Translations under genes and position numbers: made by a program
The notes under the pieces: model-generated
What the model was told of the DNA's origin: nothing
Databases searched by the model: none
The model's input: only the letters and a program-made list of their open reading frames with translations
Shown here: in pieces, positions 14,009-21,778 of the stretch
Layout: each line of letters opens with the position of its first letter
Numbering within the stretch: the first letter of the stretch is position 1
Source of the DNA: an uncultured Oscillospiraceae bacterium
GTDB taxonomy: Bacteria > Bacillota > Clostridia > Oscillospirales > Oscillospiraceae
Reading direction: 5' to 3'
NCBI GenBank assembly: GCA_910584045.1
Contig: CAJTYO010000037.1
Location: forward strand, 1-26,145
Length of the DNA stretch: 26,145 bases

Positions 14009-15304
14009 TTGACCAAAAAGAAGCCCCGGCAGGTCAGGACCCGCAACGGTGTGCCCCTGACCCGCGACGAATACCGGCAGCTCAAGCGCCAGAAGGAGCG
14101 GGAGGAGCGCCGCAAACGACAGGAGGCCTGGGAGGCCGCCCGGGGGCCGCTGGATCTGCCTTTTCTGCTGCTGGCCATGCTGCTGCTTGCCATCGGGCTG
14201 ATCATGCTGCTCTCCGCCAGCTTTCCGTCGGCCCAGGCCAGCTCCCGACTGAACAACGACGCGCTGTACTACTTTAAACGGCAGGTTGTCTTCGCCGGAC
14301 TGGGCGTATTCGCTATGTCGGTCATCGGAAAGATCAACTACGAGCGGTTTCGCGGTATGGCCCGGCTGGCGCTGTATGTATCGCTGGGCCTGCTGGTGGT
14401 GGTGATGATCCCGGGGCCCAACCAATACGGGCGGCTTCTGGCGCTGGGTGAAAACGGCGCGGCGCGCTGGCTGGGCATTCCCGGCACCAGCCTGACCTTC
14501 CAGCCATCGGAGGTGGCGAAGGTGGGCCTCATCGTCTATCTGGCCGAGTCCATCTCCAAAAAACGGGAAAAGATGAGTACGCTGCGGGAGGGCTTTATCC
14601 CCCACATTGTGCCGCTGGCTCTGGCGGCGGGGCTGACCATGATGGAGCCCCACTTCTCCGGCGCCATCCTGATTTTTGGCATCGGCGCGGCCATGATGGT
14701 GGTTGGCGGTATCCACTGGGGCTGGGTCGCAGCGGGGATCGGCGGGCTGTGCGGCGGCGGCTACCTGCTGCTGTTCACCGATCTAATGCAGAAGATCGGC
14801 TATAACGCCAGCCGCATCGCGGTGTGGCGTGACCCCTTCGGAGGAGACGCGGAGTTCAGGCGCGGCCCCGCCTTCCAGACCATCCAGAGCCTGTACGCGG
14901 TGGGCTCCGGCGGACTGCTGGGAGTCGGTCTTGGCAAAAGCCGGCAGAAATTCGGGTTTTTGCCGGAGGCCCAGAACGACTATATTTTCGCCATCGTCCT
15001 GGAGGAACTGGGCCTGGTGGGCGGAGCGCTGATCATGCTGCTGTTCGCGCTGCTGATTATCCGTGGATACTGGCTGGCCATCCACGCAAGAGACCGGTTC
15101 GGCAGTCTCCTGGTAGTGGGCGTTACCACGCAGATCGCCTTACAGACCTTTTTGAACATCGCAGTGGTCACGAATCTGCTGCCGGCCACCGGGATATCCC
15201 TCCCCTTCTTCAGCTCCGGGGGCACAGCCCTGGCTATTCAGCTGGCGGAGGTGGGTGTCGTCCTGTCCGTTTCGCGGCAGATACCCGCGCCGAAGGCGCG
15301 GTAA
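14009..15304 (+). CDS. ftsW: Septal peptidoglycan glycosyltransferase FtsW (SEDS family)
   Basis: FtsW polymerises lipid II at the septum with its partner transpeptidase. The 431-residue protein has a 45-residue highly charged N-terminus (many Arg/Lys/Glu) and then about ten membrane segments. SEDS motifs are present: LTFQPSEVAKVGLIVYLA, the loop FQTIQSLYAVGSGGLLGVGLG and the catalytic-region motif PEAQNDYIFAIVLEELG, ending with GISLPFFSSGGTALAIQL. The start is a TTG at 14009: AAGGAGG ends 8 bases before it and no ATG fits. The SpoVE paralogue has the same motifs; the position next to murG in a vegetative cluster favours FtsW. Confidence 0.93.
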   Translation: MTKKKPRQVRTRNGVPLTRDEYRQLKRQKEREERRKRQEAWEAARGPLDLPFLLLAMLLLAIGLIMLLSASFPSAQASSRLNNDALYYFKRQVVFAGLGVFAMSVIGKINYERFRGMARLALYVSLGLLVVVMIPGPNQYGRLLALGENGAARWLGIPGTSLTFQPSEVAKVGLIVYLAESISKKREKMSTLREGFIPHIVPLALAAGLTMMEPHFSGAILIFGIGAAMMVVGGIHWGWVAAGIGGLCGGGYLLLFTDLMQKIGYNASRIAVWRDPFGGDAEFRRGPAFQTIQSLYAVGSGGLLGVGLGKSRQKFGFLPEAQNDYIFAIVLEELGLVGGALIMLLFALLIIRGYWLAIHARDRFGSLLVVGVTTQIALQTFLNIAVVTNLLPATGISLPFFSSGGTALAIQLAEVGVVLSVSRQIPAPKAR

Positions 15305-15455
15305 GGCGGGATCGCATCCTCCATATGGATTCAGATTTTCGCGTTTTTATCATTTGCCGACATACCGTCGCCACGGTGTGTTTTGCGCTAATTTCCTATC
15401 TGCCCACCGCGCGCAGGCGGCGCGAAGCGGCGGAGAGAGGCGAGGTGAGAGACCT

Positions 15456-16592
15456 ATAAAAATTATTTTTACCTGCGGCGGCACAGCCGGCCATGTAAAC
15501 CCCGCGCTGGCCTTGGCAGGGCTCATAAAAGAGCGAAGGCCCGCCAGTGAGATTTTGTTCGTCGGCGCTCACCGGGGCATCGAAAAACAACTGATTGAGG
15601 AGGCGGGCTGGCCCTTCCGGGCGGTGGAGGTCTCCAACTTCCACCGCTCCCTTCAGCCAAAGGAGATCTGGCACAACATCGTCTCTCTGCGGAATTTTAT
15701 ACGCTCTCCGGCGGAGGCGAGGGCCCTGCTGGAGGAGTTCCCCGCCGAACTGGTGGTGGGGACGGGGGGCTACGCCAGCTACCCCATGGTCCGGGCCGCC
15801 GCCAAACTGGGCATTCCCGCCGCCATCCACGAGTCCAACGCCATCCCCGGGCTCACCACCCGGCTGCTGGAGAAGCACGCGGACCTGATCATGGTAGGCT
15901 TCGAGGAGTGCAGAAAAAACTACAAGGACCCGGAAAAGGTCCTTGTCACCGGTACGCCGGTACGGGGCGACTTCTTCCGGCTGACCAGGAGGGAGGCAAA
16001 AAAAAGAGTGGGCGCGGACGACGGACGGCCCCTTATCGTCTCCTTCTTCGGCAGTCTGGGCGCGGCGGAAATGAACCGGGAAATGGCCCAGTTTCTGGCC
16101 ATGGAGCTCCGGGACGGCCGCCCCTTCCACCACGTCCACGGGGCGGGGGCCGTCGGCTGCCGCCACATGGACGAATACCTGCGGGAGGCTGGGGCCAGCC
16201 TGGAGAACGCGCCGGAGCTGGAGGTACGGGAGTACATCCAGAACATGTGCGAGCTCATGCGGGCCGCGGACCTGGTGATCTGCCGGGCAGGGGCCAGCAC
16301 CATCAGCGAGCTCACCGCTCTGGGCGTTCCCGCCGTCATCATCCCCTCCCCCAACGTGACCCATAACCACCAGGAGTCCAACGCCCGGGTCCTGGCCGAC
16401 GCCGGGGGCGCGGTGATGCTCCTGGAGAAGGACAGCAGCGGGGAGCGGCTGTATGACGCCGCCCGGGACATACTGGAGGATGAGGCACGGCGAAAACGGA
16501 TGAGCGCCGCCATGGCCTCCCTGGGGACCGTGGACGCGTCGGAAAGGATTCTGGAGGCCGTCATGGGTCTGGCCCGCAGAACCAAAAAGTAG
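15456..16592 (+). CDS. murG: UDP-GlcNAc:lipid I N-acetylglucosaminyltransferase MurG, apparent ATA start
   Basis: MurG adds GlcNAc to lipid I at the inner face of the membrane to make lipid II. From 15456 the 378-residue protein begins KIIFTCGGTAGHVNPALALA after the initiator and contains VGTGGYASYPMV, IHESNAIPG, the loop FFGSLGAAEMN, and the C-terminal donor-binding region ICRAGASTISELTALG...NHQESNA. The start is chosen because a seven-base GAGGTGA lies 7 bases upstream of the ATA at 15456-15458, exactly where homologues have ATG. In-frame alternatives are a GTG at 15378 with no binding site, adding 26 non-homologous residues, and an ATG at 15255 inside ftsW. Length fits MurG. Confidence 0.92.
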   Translation: MKIIFTCGGTAGHVNPALALAGLIKERRPASEILFVGAHRGIEKQLIEEAGWPFRAVEVSNFHRSLQPKEIWHNIVSLRNFIRSPAEARALLEEFPAELVVGTGGYASYPMVRAAAKLGIPAAIHESNAIPGLTTRLLEKHADLIMVGFEECRKNYKDPEKVLVTGTPVRGDFFRLTRREAKKRVGADDGRPLIVSFFGSLGAAEMNREMAQFLAMELRDGRPFHHVHGAGAVGCRHMDEYLREAGASLENAPELEVREYIQNMCELMRAADLVICRAGASTISELTALGVPAVIIPSPNVTHNHQESNARVLADAGGAVMLLEKDSSGERLYDAARDILEDEARRKRMSAAMASLGTVDASERILEAVMGLARRTKK

Positions 16593-16613
16593 CAGTTCCC
16601 GCCCATCCGCATA

Positions 16614-16647
16614 CCATGGATTAGTTCGTTTATTCGAAAATCCATGG
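16614..16647 (+). promoter_or_regulatory. Strong hairpin abutting the murA ribosome binding site
   Basis: A nine-base perfect stem (CCATGGATT at 16614-16622 with its complement at 16639-16647) carries an inner TTCG/CGAA stem and a six-base loop. Its 3' arm ends directly at the GCGGAGGGG that serves murA. An alternative pairing of CGCCCAT (16600-16606) with ATGGGCG (16644-16650) is possible and would exclude the main stem. There is no T-run, so translation control or RNA processing is likelier than termination. Confidence 0.55.
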
Positions 16648-16661
16648 GCGGAGGGGTTTAT

Positions 16662-17915
16662 ATGAGCCATATCATCATACAGGGCGGCCGGCGGCTGGAG
16701 GGTGCGCTGTCGGTACAAGGGGCAAAGAACAGCGTCCTCCCCATTCTGGCCGCCGCCATCCTGCATCCGGGGCGCACCGAACTTCTGGGCTGTCCTCGGC
16801 TGAGCGACGTGGAGGCCAGCATCCGCATCCTCCGCTATCTGGGCTGCCGGGCGGATTGGGAGGGCGAGGCCCTGGTGGTGGACGCGTCCACCCTGAACCG
16901 CTGGGACATCCCCGACAACCTGATGCGCGAAATGCGGTCGTCGGTGATCTTCCTGGGGGCCATTCTGGCCCGGCTGGGCTGGGCGGAGCTGAGCCACCCG
17001 GGCGGCTGTGAGCTGGGGCCGCGGCCCATTGACCTGCACCTGTCCGCCCTGCGGCAGCTGGGCGCGACGCTGAAGGAGGAGGGCGGCTTCCTGCGGGGCT
17101 CGGCCCAGCATATGGCGGGCCGGGAGATCACACTGAGCCTGCCCAGCGTAGGGGCCACGGAAAACGCCATGCTGGCCGCCTGCGGCGCGGAGGGAGAAAC
17201 CCTGCTGATCAACGCCGCGAGGGAGCCGGAGATCGCCGACCTGCAGGCCTTCCTGCGCAGCATGGGCTGCAAGGTCCGGGGGGCGGGCAGCTCCACCATC
17301 TGCATTCAGGGCCGGCAGCCCACCCACGACGTGCGCCACACCGTCATGCCCGATCGGATCGCGGCGGCTACATACCTGGCGGCGGCGGCAGCGGCGGGGG
17401 GCGAGGTGGAACTCACGCAGGTGGACCCGCGGCACCTGTCCACCGTGACCGCCGCCCTTCACGCCGCCGGGTGTCAGATTTCCGCCGGCGAGGGACGGAT
17501 CGTCCTGCGCTCCACGGGGCGGCTGCGGTCCGCCGGAACGGTTCGCACCGCCCCCTACCCCGGATTTCCCACCGACGCTCAGGCCATCCTCATGGCCGCG
17601 CTGCTGCGGGCCTGGGGCGCCACCGTCTTCGTGGAAAATATCTTCGAAAACCGCTACCGCCATGTGGATGAGCTGTGCCGCATGGGCGCGGACATCAGCG
17701 TGGCGGACCGGGTGGCGGTGGTCACCGGGGTGCCGGCCCTGTACGGCGCGGAGGTTCGCTGCACCGACCTGCGGGGAGGCGCGGCACTTCTGGTGGCGGG
17801 AGTCGCCGCCGAGGGGCAGACCAGGATCGGGGATATCTTCCACATCCAGCGGGGCTATGAGGACCCCGTGCGGGACCTCCGCGCCCTGGGCGCGGAGATC
17901 GAACTGGCGCAATAG
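16662..17915 (+). CDS. murA: UDP-N-acetylglucosamine 1-carboxyvinyltransferase MurA
   Basis: MurA transfers enolpyruvate from phosphoenolpyruvate to UDP-GlcNAc, the first committed step of peptidoglycan synthesis. The 417-residue protein shows K22-N23 in QGAKNSVLPILAAAIL, the catalytic Cys116 in HPGGCELGPRPIDLHL (the cysteine that fosfomycin attacks), and FPTDAQAILMAALLRAWG and FENRYRHVDELCRMGAD in the C-terminal half. The ATG at 16662 follows GGAGGGG by 5 bases; the ATG at 16644 is inside the hairpin and lacks a binding site. MurA next to murG replaces the usual murB in this cluster, a layout seen in several Clostridia. One further MurA copy may exist elsewhere. Confidence 0.93.
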   Translation: MSHIIIQGGRRLEGALSVQGAKNSVLPILAAAILHPGRTELLGCPRLSDVEASIRILRYLGCRADWEGEALVVDASTLNRWDIPDNLMREMRSSVIFLGAILARLGWAELSHPGGCELGPRPIDLHLSALRQLGATLKEEGGFLRGSAQHMAGREITLSLPSVGATENAMLAACGAEGETLLINAAREPEIADLQAFLRSMGCKVRGAGSSTICIQGRQPTHDVRHTVMPDRIAAATYLAAAAAAGGEVELTQVDPRHLSTVTAALHAAGCQISAGEGRIVLRSTGRLRSAGTVRTAPYPGFPTDAQAILMAALLRAWGATVFVENIFENRYRHVDELCRMGADISVADRVAVVTGVPALYGAEVRCTDLRGGAALLVAGVAAEGQTRIGDIFHIQRGYEDPVRDLRALGAEIELAQ

Positions 17916-17945
17916 CCGCCCATCACAAAAGAAAGAAGGTCCCCC

Positions 17946-18713
17946 ATGCCGAGAAAGAGGAAAAAAAGACGCCGCAGAGGCGGCCTGGGCCGCCTGCTGC
18001 GTCCCCTCTCCGTGCTTCTGGCGGCGGTCGCCATCGTGGCGGCCCTCACCATGTTCTTCAAAGTGGAGAATATTGTGGTCACCGGCGCGGGGCGTTATGG
18101 AGCCAATGAGATTATCGCCGCTTCCGGCGTGGAGATCGGTGACAATCTGGTGCTGCTGGACCGCTACCGCATCGCCCAGCGGATCTATACCTCCCTCCCC
18201 TACATCACCGACGTGCGGCCCAGGCAGGAGTTCCCCAGCACCCTGAACATTGAGGTGACGGAGACCAAGACCGTCGCCGCCATCCAGGGGGCGGGCGCAT
18301 ACTGGCTGATAAACGCCGGAGGGAAGCTGCTGGAGGCGGTGGATGCCGTCAAGGCGGCGGACTACCTGCAGATCACCGGCGTGCAGGCGGAGGAGCCCGT
18401 GGTCAGCGGGGCCCTGACTTTGCAGGAGGGCAGCCCCATCACCGCCGGGCGGCTGCTGGAGCTGGTGGAGGCCATGGACCAGCTGGGCGCGCTCAGCCGG
18501 TCCGACAGCATCGACTGCAGCGATCCGCGGGTCCTTCTGCTCAACTATGACGGCCGCTTCCGGGTGGAGATGTTCTACGACGCGAATTTTCAGTTCAAGA
18601 TTGCCAGCCTCGTGAAGATCACCGGCGAGGAGCTGCAGCCCAACGAGACCGGAACCCTCCGCATGACCATGTCTGACGACTATGAGGTTCGCTACATTCC
18701 CGATATGGGATAG
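17946..18713 (+). CDS. ftsQ: Cell division protein FtsQ/DivIB
   Basis: FtsQ/DivIB is a bitopic scaffold that joins FtsL and FtsB/DivIC at the septum. The 255-residue protein starts with a very basic tail (PRKRKKRRRRGG), a membrane anchor at about residues 19-38 (PLSVLLAAVAIVAALTMFF), then a POTRA domain (VENIVVTGAGRYGANEIIAA to TLNIEVTETKTVAAIQ) and the beta domain. Gene position before ftsZ and topology support the call; sequence conservation in this family is low. The ATG follows GAAGG by 7 bases. The gene is probably the last of the main mraZ transcript, because ftsZ has its own promoter. Confidence 0.88.
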   Translation: MPRKRKKRRRRGGLGRLLRPLSVLLAAVAIVAALTMFFKVENIVVTGAGRYGANEIIAASGVEIGDNLVLLDRYRIAQRIYTSLPYITDVRPRQEFPSTLNIEVTETKTVAAIQGAGAYWLINAGGKLLEAVDAVKAADYLQITGVQAEEPVVSGALTLQEGSPITAGRLLELVEAMDQLGALSRSDSIDCSDPRVLLLNYDGRFRVEMFYDANFQFKIASLVKITGEELQPNETGTLRMTMSDDYEVRYIPDMG

Positions 18714-18743
18714 GCGGCCCTAAGCTTCTTCTTCCGCCCTTTT
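18712..18743 (+). terminator. Weak terminator-like hairpin after ftsQ
   Basis: GGCGG near 18714 pairs with CCGCC near 18735, followed by CTTTT. The stem is short, so it may only partly block transcription into ftsZ. Confidence 0.3.
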
Positions 18744-18778
18744 CGACGTTTTTTTTCAAAAAAGTATGGCCTTCGCTA

Positions 18779-18807
18779 TTGACCTGCTCCGTCAAAAGGA
18801 CTATAAT
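18779..18807 (+). promoter_or_regulatory. Strong sigma-A promoter for ftsZ
   Basis: TTGACC (18779-18784) and a perfect TATAAT (18802-18807) are separated by 17 bases. The leader of about 80 bases contains a six-base stem CTGGGG/CCCCAG (18831-18849) and the AGGAGG at 18878-18883. FtsZ can therefore be made independently of the wall genes. Confidence 0.85.
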
Positions 18808-18893
18808 GAACTAACTTGTATTACTCTATCCTGGGGGTGTTTGCCCCAGCTGATATACGGAAGGCACTATTTCTGGTAGGAGGATTTTCCATT

Positions 18894-20006
18894 ATGAACA
18901 TCGAAATGGCAAGCGCGCCCGACAATATCGTCAAGATCAAGGTGATCGGCGTGGGCGGCTGCGGCAACAACGTTGTTAACCGGATGATTAACACCGGGGT
19001 GACCGGCGTGGATTTTGTGGCGATCAACACGGACAAGCAGGTGCTCAACGAATCGGTGGCGGCCTATAAGATTCAGATCGGCGAAAAGCTCACCCACGGC
19101 CAGGGGGCGGGCGCCAATCCGGAGGTGGGGCGTAAATCCGCAGAGGAGAGCCGCAGTCAGATTACCAAGGCCCTGGAGGACACCGATATGGTGTTCATCA
19201 CCGCCGGCATGGGCGGCGGCACCGGCACCGGTGCGGCGCCCATCGTGGCCGAGGCTGCCAAGGAGATGGGAATCCTCACTGTGGGCGTGGTAACCAAGCC
19301 CTTCTGGTTCGAGGGCCGCCGGAGAATGCAGCAGGCCGAGTCCGGCATTGAGGAGCTGCAAAATCGGGTGGACTCCCTTGTGGTCATCCCTAACGACCGG
19401 ATCAAGCACGTCACCGATCAGAAGATCACCTTCGCCAACGGCTTCCAGATCTCCGACGATGTTCTGCGGCAGGCGCTGCTGTCCATCACCGAGCTGATCG
19501 GCAAGCCCGGCTTCATTAATCTGGACTTCGCCGACGTGACCACAGTCATGAAGGGAGCCGGCCTGGCCCATATGGGCGTGGGCTCCGCCGTTGGCAAGGA
19601 GAAGGCCGAGGAGGCCGCCCGTCAGGCCATCGCCAGTCCCCTGCTGGAGACCTCCATCAACGGCGCCAAGGGCGTGCTGGTCAGCATCACCGGCTCCATG
19701 GACATCAGCATGGACGACGTGGAGGCCGCCGCCGCCATGGTCCAAGAGGCCGTCCACCCCGACGCCAACACGATCTTCGGCGCGGCTTTCGACGAGAACA
19801 TGGACGATGAAATCCGCGTGACCATCATCGCCACCGGTTTCGACGAAAAGAAGGGAGCCAACGCCGAGCCCATCTCCAGCGGACAGGCTGCAGCTTCCTC
19901 CAAGGCCAGATTCGACGATCTGCTTCTGCGTCCCCAGACTGAAGAGGAGAAAAAAGCCGACGACAAGGACCCCTTTGAGGATATTCTCCGTATTTTCGAC
20001 CGCTGA
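18894..20006 (+). CDS. ftsZ: Cell division protein FtsZ
   Basis: FtsZ is the GTP-dependent tubulin homologue that forms the division ring. The 370-residue protein has KVIGVGGCGNNVVNRMI, the GTP-binding signature GMGGGTGTGAAP, the synergy-loop region DFADVTTVMKGAGLAHMGVG and the conserved ATGFDEKK at the end of the core. The ATG at 18894 has AGGAGG 10 bases upstream. The linker after the core is short, and the C-terminal peptide reads DPFEDILRIFDR, not the common DIPxFLR type. It has its own promoter. ftsA does not precede it. Downstream there is a decayed gene and a strong terminator. Confidence 0.97.
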   Translation: MNIEMASAPDNIVKIKVIGVGGCGNNVVNRMINTGVTGVDFVAINTDKQVLNESVAAYKIQIGEKLTHGQGAGANPEVGRKSAEESRSQITKALEDTDMVFITAGMGGGTGTGAAPIVAEAAKEMGILTVGVVTKPFWFEGRRRMQQAESGIEELQNRVDSLVVIPNDRIKHVTDQKITFANGFQISDDVLRQALLSITELIGKPGFINLDFADVTTVMKGAGLAHMGVGSAVGKEKAEEAARQAIASPLLETSINGAKGVLVSITGSMDISMDDVEAAAAMVQEAVHPDANTIFGAAFDENMDDEIRVTIIATGFDEKKGANAEPISSGQAAASSKARFDDLLLRPQTEEEKKADDKDPFEDILRIFDR

Positions 20007-20020
20007 CGCCTACATACAGG

Positions 20021-20493
20021 ATGGCCGCTTCCCGCGGAACGGAATGGAGACAAGCTCATGTAAGACGTAAGGCCGTATTTTACTGCGCCACAGTTTTGGT
20101 CATAGCTCTGGTCATCCTTCTCTTCCCCGATGCTGCTGCCCGCGCTATTTCCGGCGATGGACAGGTGCTGACCACCGATAAGGAGAAGGTTGGAAATTGC
20201 CTGCTTTCAATAGAAGTATAAGAGGTCAATGCCCGCTTTTTCTGCTACAGCAAGCGATTTTCATTCAGTTTGGACGGGATTGCCTTTGCGCAGCCCGATG
20301 TCTATGTGCATAACGATACGTGGGACGAATTCTGCTGCATTACGCAGATGTAACTATGATACGGAGAAAAACGGGTTCAATCACTGCGCCTTGGTTTATC
20401 CAAAAGATTTACGCCGTGCTCCGTTGGAACGACAACCTGTATTTTGTCAACATTGGACGGGAGGTTCCATATTCTGCCCTTCCCGTTTCCTGA
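20021..20493 (+). pseudogene. Decayed gene for a membrane-anchored protein (no family recognised)
   Basis: A frame from 20021 encodes a membrane segment (VFYCATVLVIALVILLF) and stops at 20219-20221. The same frame is open again after that stop and reads like protein (ARFFCYSKRFSFSLDGIAFA, then DVYVHNDTWDEFCC). From about 20356 the protein-like reading moves to another frame (SITAPWFIQKIYAVLRWNDN, then FVNIGREVPYSALPVS) and ends at TGA 20491-20493. No good ribosome binding site precedes it. I read this as one gene of about 157 codons broken by a nonsense mutation and a frameshift. A 92-codon frame at 20229-20507 also exists but looks less protein-like. Base composition is less GC-rich than ftsZ. 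Confidence 0.45.
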
Positions 20494-20512
20494 GAAAATG
20501 GAAATAATCTCC

Positions 20513-20551
20513 ATAGCCCGCAGGCTTTTGCCTGCGGGCTATGATTTTTTT
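20513..20551 (+). terminator. Strong intrinsic terminator after ftsZ
   Basis: A perfect twelve-base stem, ATAGCCCGCAGG (20513-20524) with CCTGCGGGCTAT (20531-20542), has a six-base loop and is followed by GA and a T7 run. It ends the ftsZ transcript. Confidence 0.9.
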
Positions 20552-20619
20552 CTCAATCGGCGGGCACTGCCGTCATTTTCCTTGACAAAGCCGCCGCATT
20601 TTAGAAACCGCAGCAAAGA

Positions 20620-20648
20620 GTATTCTAATCAAACCCACACACATTAAA
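20620..20648 (+). promoter_or_regulatory. Possible sigma-G-type promoter for spoIVB
   Basis: GTATT (20620-20624) and CATTAAA (20642-20648) with a 17-base spacer resemble the forespore consensus (GHATR, then CATNHTA), with one mismatch in the -10. spoIVB is forespore-expressed in Bacillus, so the match is plausible but weak. Confidence 0.3.
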
Positions 20649-20701
20649 AGCGCTGTCGGCAGCTTTCGACGGCAAATTTTTTGAAAGGGGTGGTGGAATG
20701 G

Positions 20702-21727
20702 ATGGCTGGACGGAAGAGGAGCCGCGCCGCCGGTTTTTTTCTTAGCGGCCTGCTCTGCGCCTCCTCCCTGCTGTGGCTGGGACAGCCCGCCAGAGCCGCC
20801 GCGCTGGACGCGGAGCGCCTGATACCAGTGGGACACACCATTGGCATCAAGCTGTTCGCCGAGGGCGTGGTGGTCATCGGCCTGGCGGAGGTGGAAACCG
20901 GCAGCGGCGTATTGACGCCGGGCGTCGACTGCGGACTGCAGGTGGGCGACGTGATTGAGGCCGCCAACGGCACGGAGGTGGAGAGCTCGGAGCAGTTCGC
21001 CGCGCTGCTGCAGTGCGGCGGAACGGTAGCCCTGGACGTAACCCGGGACGGCAGGGAGCTGGTTCTGGCGGCGGAGCCCGTTTTGGGTACGGACGGCACC
21101 TGGCGGCTGGGGGCCTGGATCCGAGACAGCATGGCCGGAATCGGCACGGTAACCTTTTATGACCCGGACACCGGTACTTTCGGCGCTCTTGGCCACGGCA
21201 TCACAGACACGGACACCGGACTGCTGATGCCTCTGGGCGACGGGGCGGTGATGCACGCCTCGGTGAAAGCGGTGAAACGGGGCGCCGCCGGGGAGCCCGG
21301 CGAGCTGAAGGGCAGCTTTGACCTGGCCCACGATCTGGGCGAGCTGTACGCCAATACGGAGCAGGGCGTGTTCGGCTCGATGTCCAGCGGCGGCTTTACG
21401 GACGGCGAAGCTGTTCCAGTAGCCAAGGCCGACGAGGTACGAACAGGACCTGCGGTGATCCTCTCCAATGTGCGCGGCGACAGCGTGGAGCGTTATGAGG
21501 TGGAAATTCTGCGCGTATTGGAGGGCGCCGGCGTCCAGAACCTGCTGCTGCAGGTGACAGATGCGGCACTGATCGAACAGACCGGCGGGATTGTGCAGGG
21601 AATGAGTGGAAGTCCGATTTTGCAGGGTGGAAAGATTGTGGGAGCGGTGACCCACGTGATGGTCAACGAGCCCACCAAGGGCTACGGCATTCTGATTGAG
21701 AACATGCTGTCCGAGGCGGGGCGGTAA
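20702..21727 (+). CDS. spoIVB: SpoIVB-family forespore signalling peptidase (S55)
   Basis: SpoIVB is a serine peptidase exported from the forespore that triggers processing of pro-sigma-K in the mother cell. The 341-residue protein has a membrane/signal segment (AGFFLSGLLCASSLLWLG), a PDZ domain at about residues 55-125 (GVDCGLQVGDVIEAANGTEV), and the S55 peptidase domain with H165 in GALGHGITD and the serine motif MSGSP (residues 301-305) within GIVQGMSGSPILQGGKIVGAV. The catalytic motifs are intact; it is shorter than the Bacillus protein. The ATG at 20702 follows GGTGG; upstream TTG and GTG codons are possible starts. spo0A, its usual neighbour, is not next to it. Confidence 0.93.
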   Translation: MAGRKRSRAAGFFLSGLLCASSLLWLGQPARAAALDAERLIPVGHTIGIKLFAEGVVVIGLAEVETGSGVLTPGVDCGLQVGDVIEAANGTEVESSEQFAALLQCGGTVALDVTRDGRELVLAAEPVLGTDGTWRLGAWIRDSMAGIGTVTFYDPDTGTFGALGHGITDTDTGLLMPLGDGAVMHASVKAVKRGAAGEPGELKGSFDLAHDLGELYANTEQGVFGSMSSGGFTDGEAVPVAKADEVRTGPAVILSNVRGDSVERYEVEILRVLEGAGVQNLLLQVTDAALIEQTGGIVQGMSGSPILQGGKIVGAVTHVMVNEPTKGYGILIENMLSEAGR

Positions 21728-21734
21728 ACAAGAA

Positions 21735-21761
21735 CCGGGCGGCCCATGAAGGGCCGCCCGG
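21735..21761. terminator. Bidirectional terminator between convergent spoIVB and the 68-residue gene
   Basis: CCGGGCGGCCC (21735-21745) and GGGCCGCCCGG (21751-21761) form a perfect eleven-base stem with a five-base loop. T-rich sequence is modest on both sides and better on the minus strand (TTCTTGTTT), so it may serve both genes. Confidence 0.65.
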
Positions 21762-21778
21762 TCTCCGGCTTCAACGCT

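Noticed and set aside
15255..15455. Longer murG start from an ATG at 15255 or the GTG at 15378
   Set aside because: Both add non-homologous residues and lack a binding site, the first being inside ftsW.
15396..17912. An 838-codon open frame on the minus strand
   Set aside because: It lies antisense to murG and murA, whose motifs are intact; long open antisense frames are expected in GC-rich genes, and its translation is low-complexity Gly/Gln/His.
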